This document shows, piece by piece, positions 15,050-15,112 of a DNA stretch of 15,112 nucleotides (position 1 is the first letter of the stretch; each line of letters opens with the position of its first letter). Source of the DNA: UBA5499 sp002426275 (lineage in GTDB: Bacteria > Bacillota > DTU084); the NCBI GenBank assembly GCA_937888735.1, contig CALASN010000039.1:1-15112 (forward strand). Reading direction: 5' to 3'. The notes below the pieces were generated by a model. The model did no database searches and was not told the DNA's origin. It was given only the letters and a program-made list of their open reading frames with translations. The translations under genes were made by a program, and so were the position numbers.

Positions 15050-15112
15050 GCTTCCACACCCTTCAGGGTTCGGTTATTCAATAATCTGCTATATATAAAC
15101 TTCTATCCTCCC
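15050..15112 (-). promoter_or_regulatory. Leader of the esterase gene, partly in view
   Basis: 63 bases are visible. AAGGG lies 9 nt before the ATG, and further upstream there is an AT-rich tract (GTTTATATATAG, 15089-15100) that could hold a -10 element. Any matching -35 box would fall outside the window, so a promoter cannot be confirmed. Confidence 0.25.

Overview
The window carries six genes, all on the minus strand. They are read from right to left as one dense block, most likely a single operon for extracellular polysaccharide breakdown. Every product starts with a recognisable signal peptide. The organism looks like a diderm bacterium: two genes encode probable outer-membrane beta-barrel proteins, one of them ending in the C-terminal Phe typical of barrels assembled by the Bam machinery. 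GC content is moderately high. There is no SusC/SusD pair, TonB-dependent receptor, ABC transporter or regulator, so this is not a classical Bacteroidetes polysaccharide utilisation locus. A diderm Firmicute of the Limnochordia type, or a candidate phylum that uses PorV-like and FlgD-Ig-like proteins, would fit; this is inference and no marker gene is present.

Layout in transcriptional order. (1) 15049-13556: a CE1/esterase-D-type alpha/beta hydrolase fused to a C-terminal beta-rich module. (2) 13526-8931: a 1531-residue multidomain glycoside hydrolase family 2 (GH2) enzyme, starting at GTG, with an N-terminal CBM36/60-like domain. (3) 8890-4754: a 1378-residue GH2 paralogue that lacks the N-terminal binding domain. 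(4) 4583-1926: an 885-residue non-catalytic protein with a CBM36/60-like domain, a CBM4/9-like domain, about four fibronectin type III repeats and a C-terminal FlgD-Ig-like domain. (5) 1913-1122: a PorV/UPF0164-like outer-membrane protein. (6) 1104-10: an unrecognised outer-membrane beta-barrel-like protein. Intergenic spaces are 29, 40, 170, 12 and 17 nt with the starts chosen here. The 170-nt space before gene 4 is the only one long enough for an internal promoter.

Reading of the system. The esterase may remove acyl groups while the two GH2 enzymes cleave terminal or side-chain sugars; the CBM36/60-like modules hint at a xylan-type or related hemicellulose. A module of about 190 residues, with the hallmarks GGWTDQGSND, NIGDWW and the AWENP..SIDF stretch, occurs once in each of the three enzymes and is the clearest shared novelty. 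The FlgD-Ig-terminated binding protein sits directly upstream of a PorV-like barrel and a second barrel, which suggests a surface scaffold with its own outer-membrane partners. No RNA genes, CRISPR arrays or mobile elements were seen.
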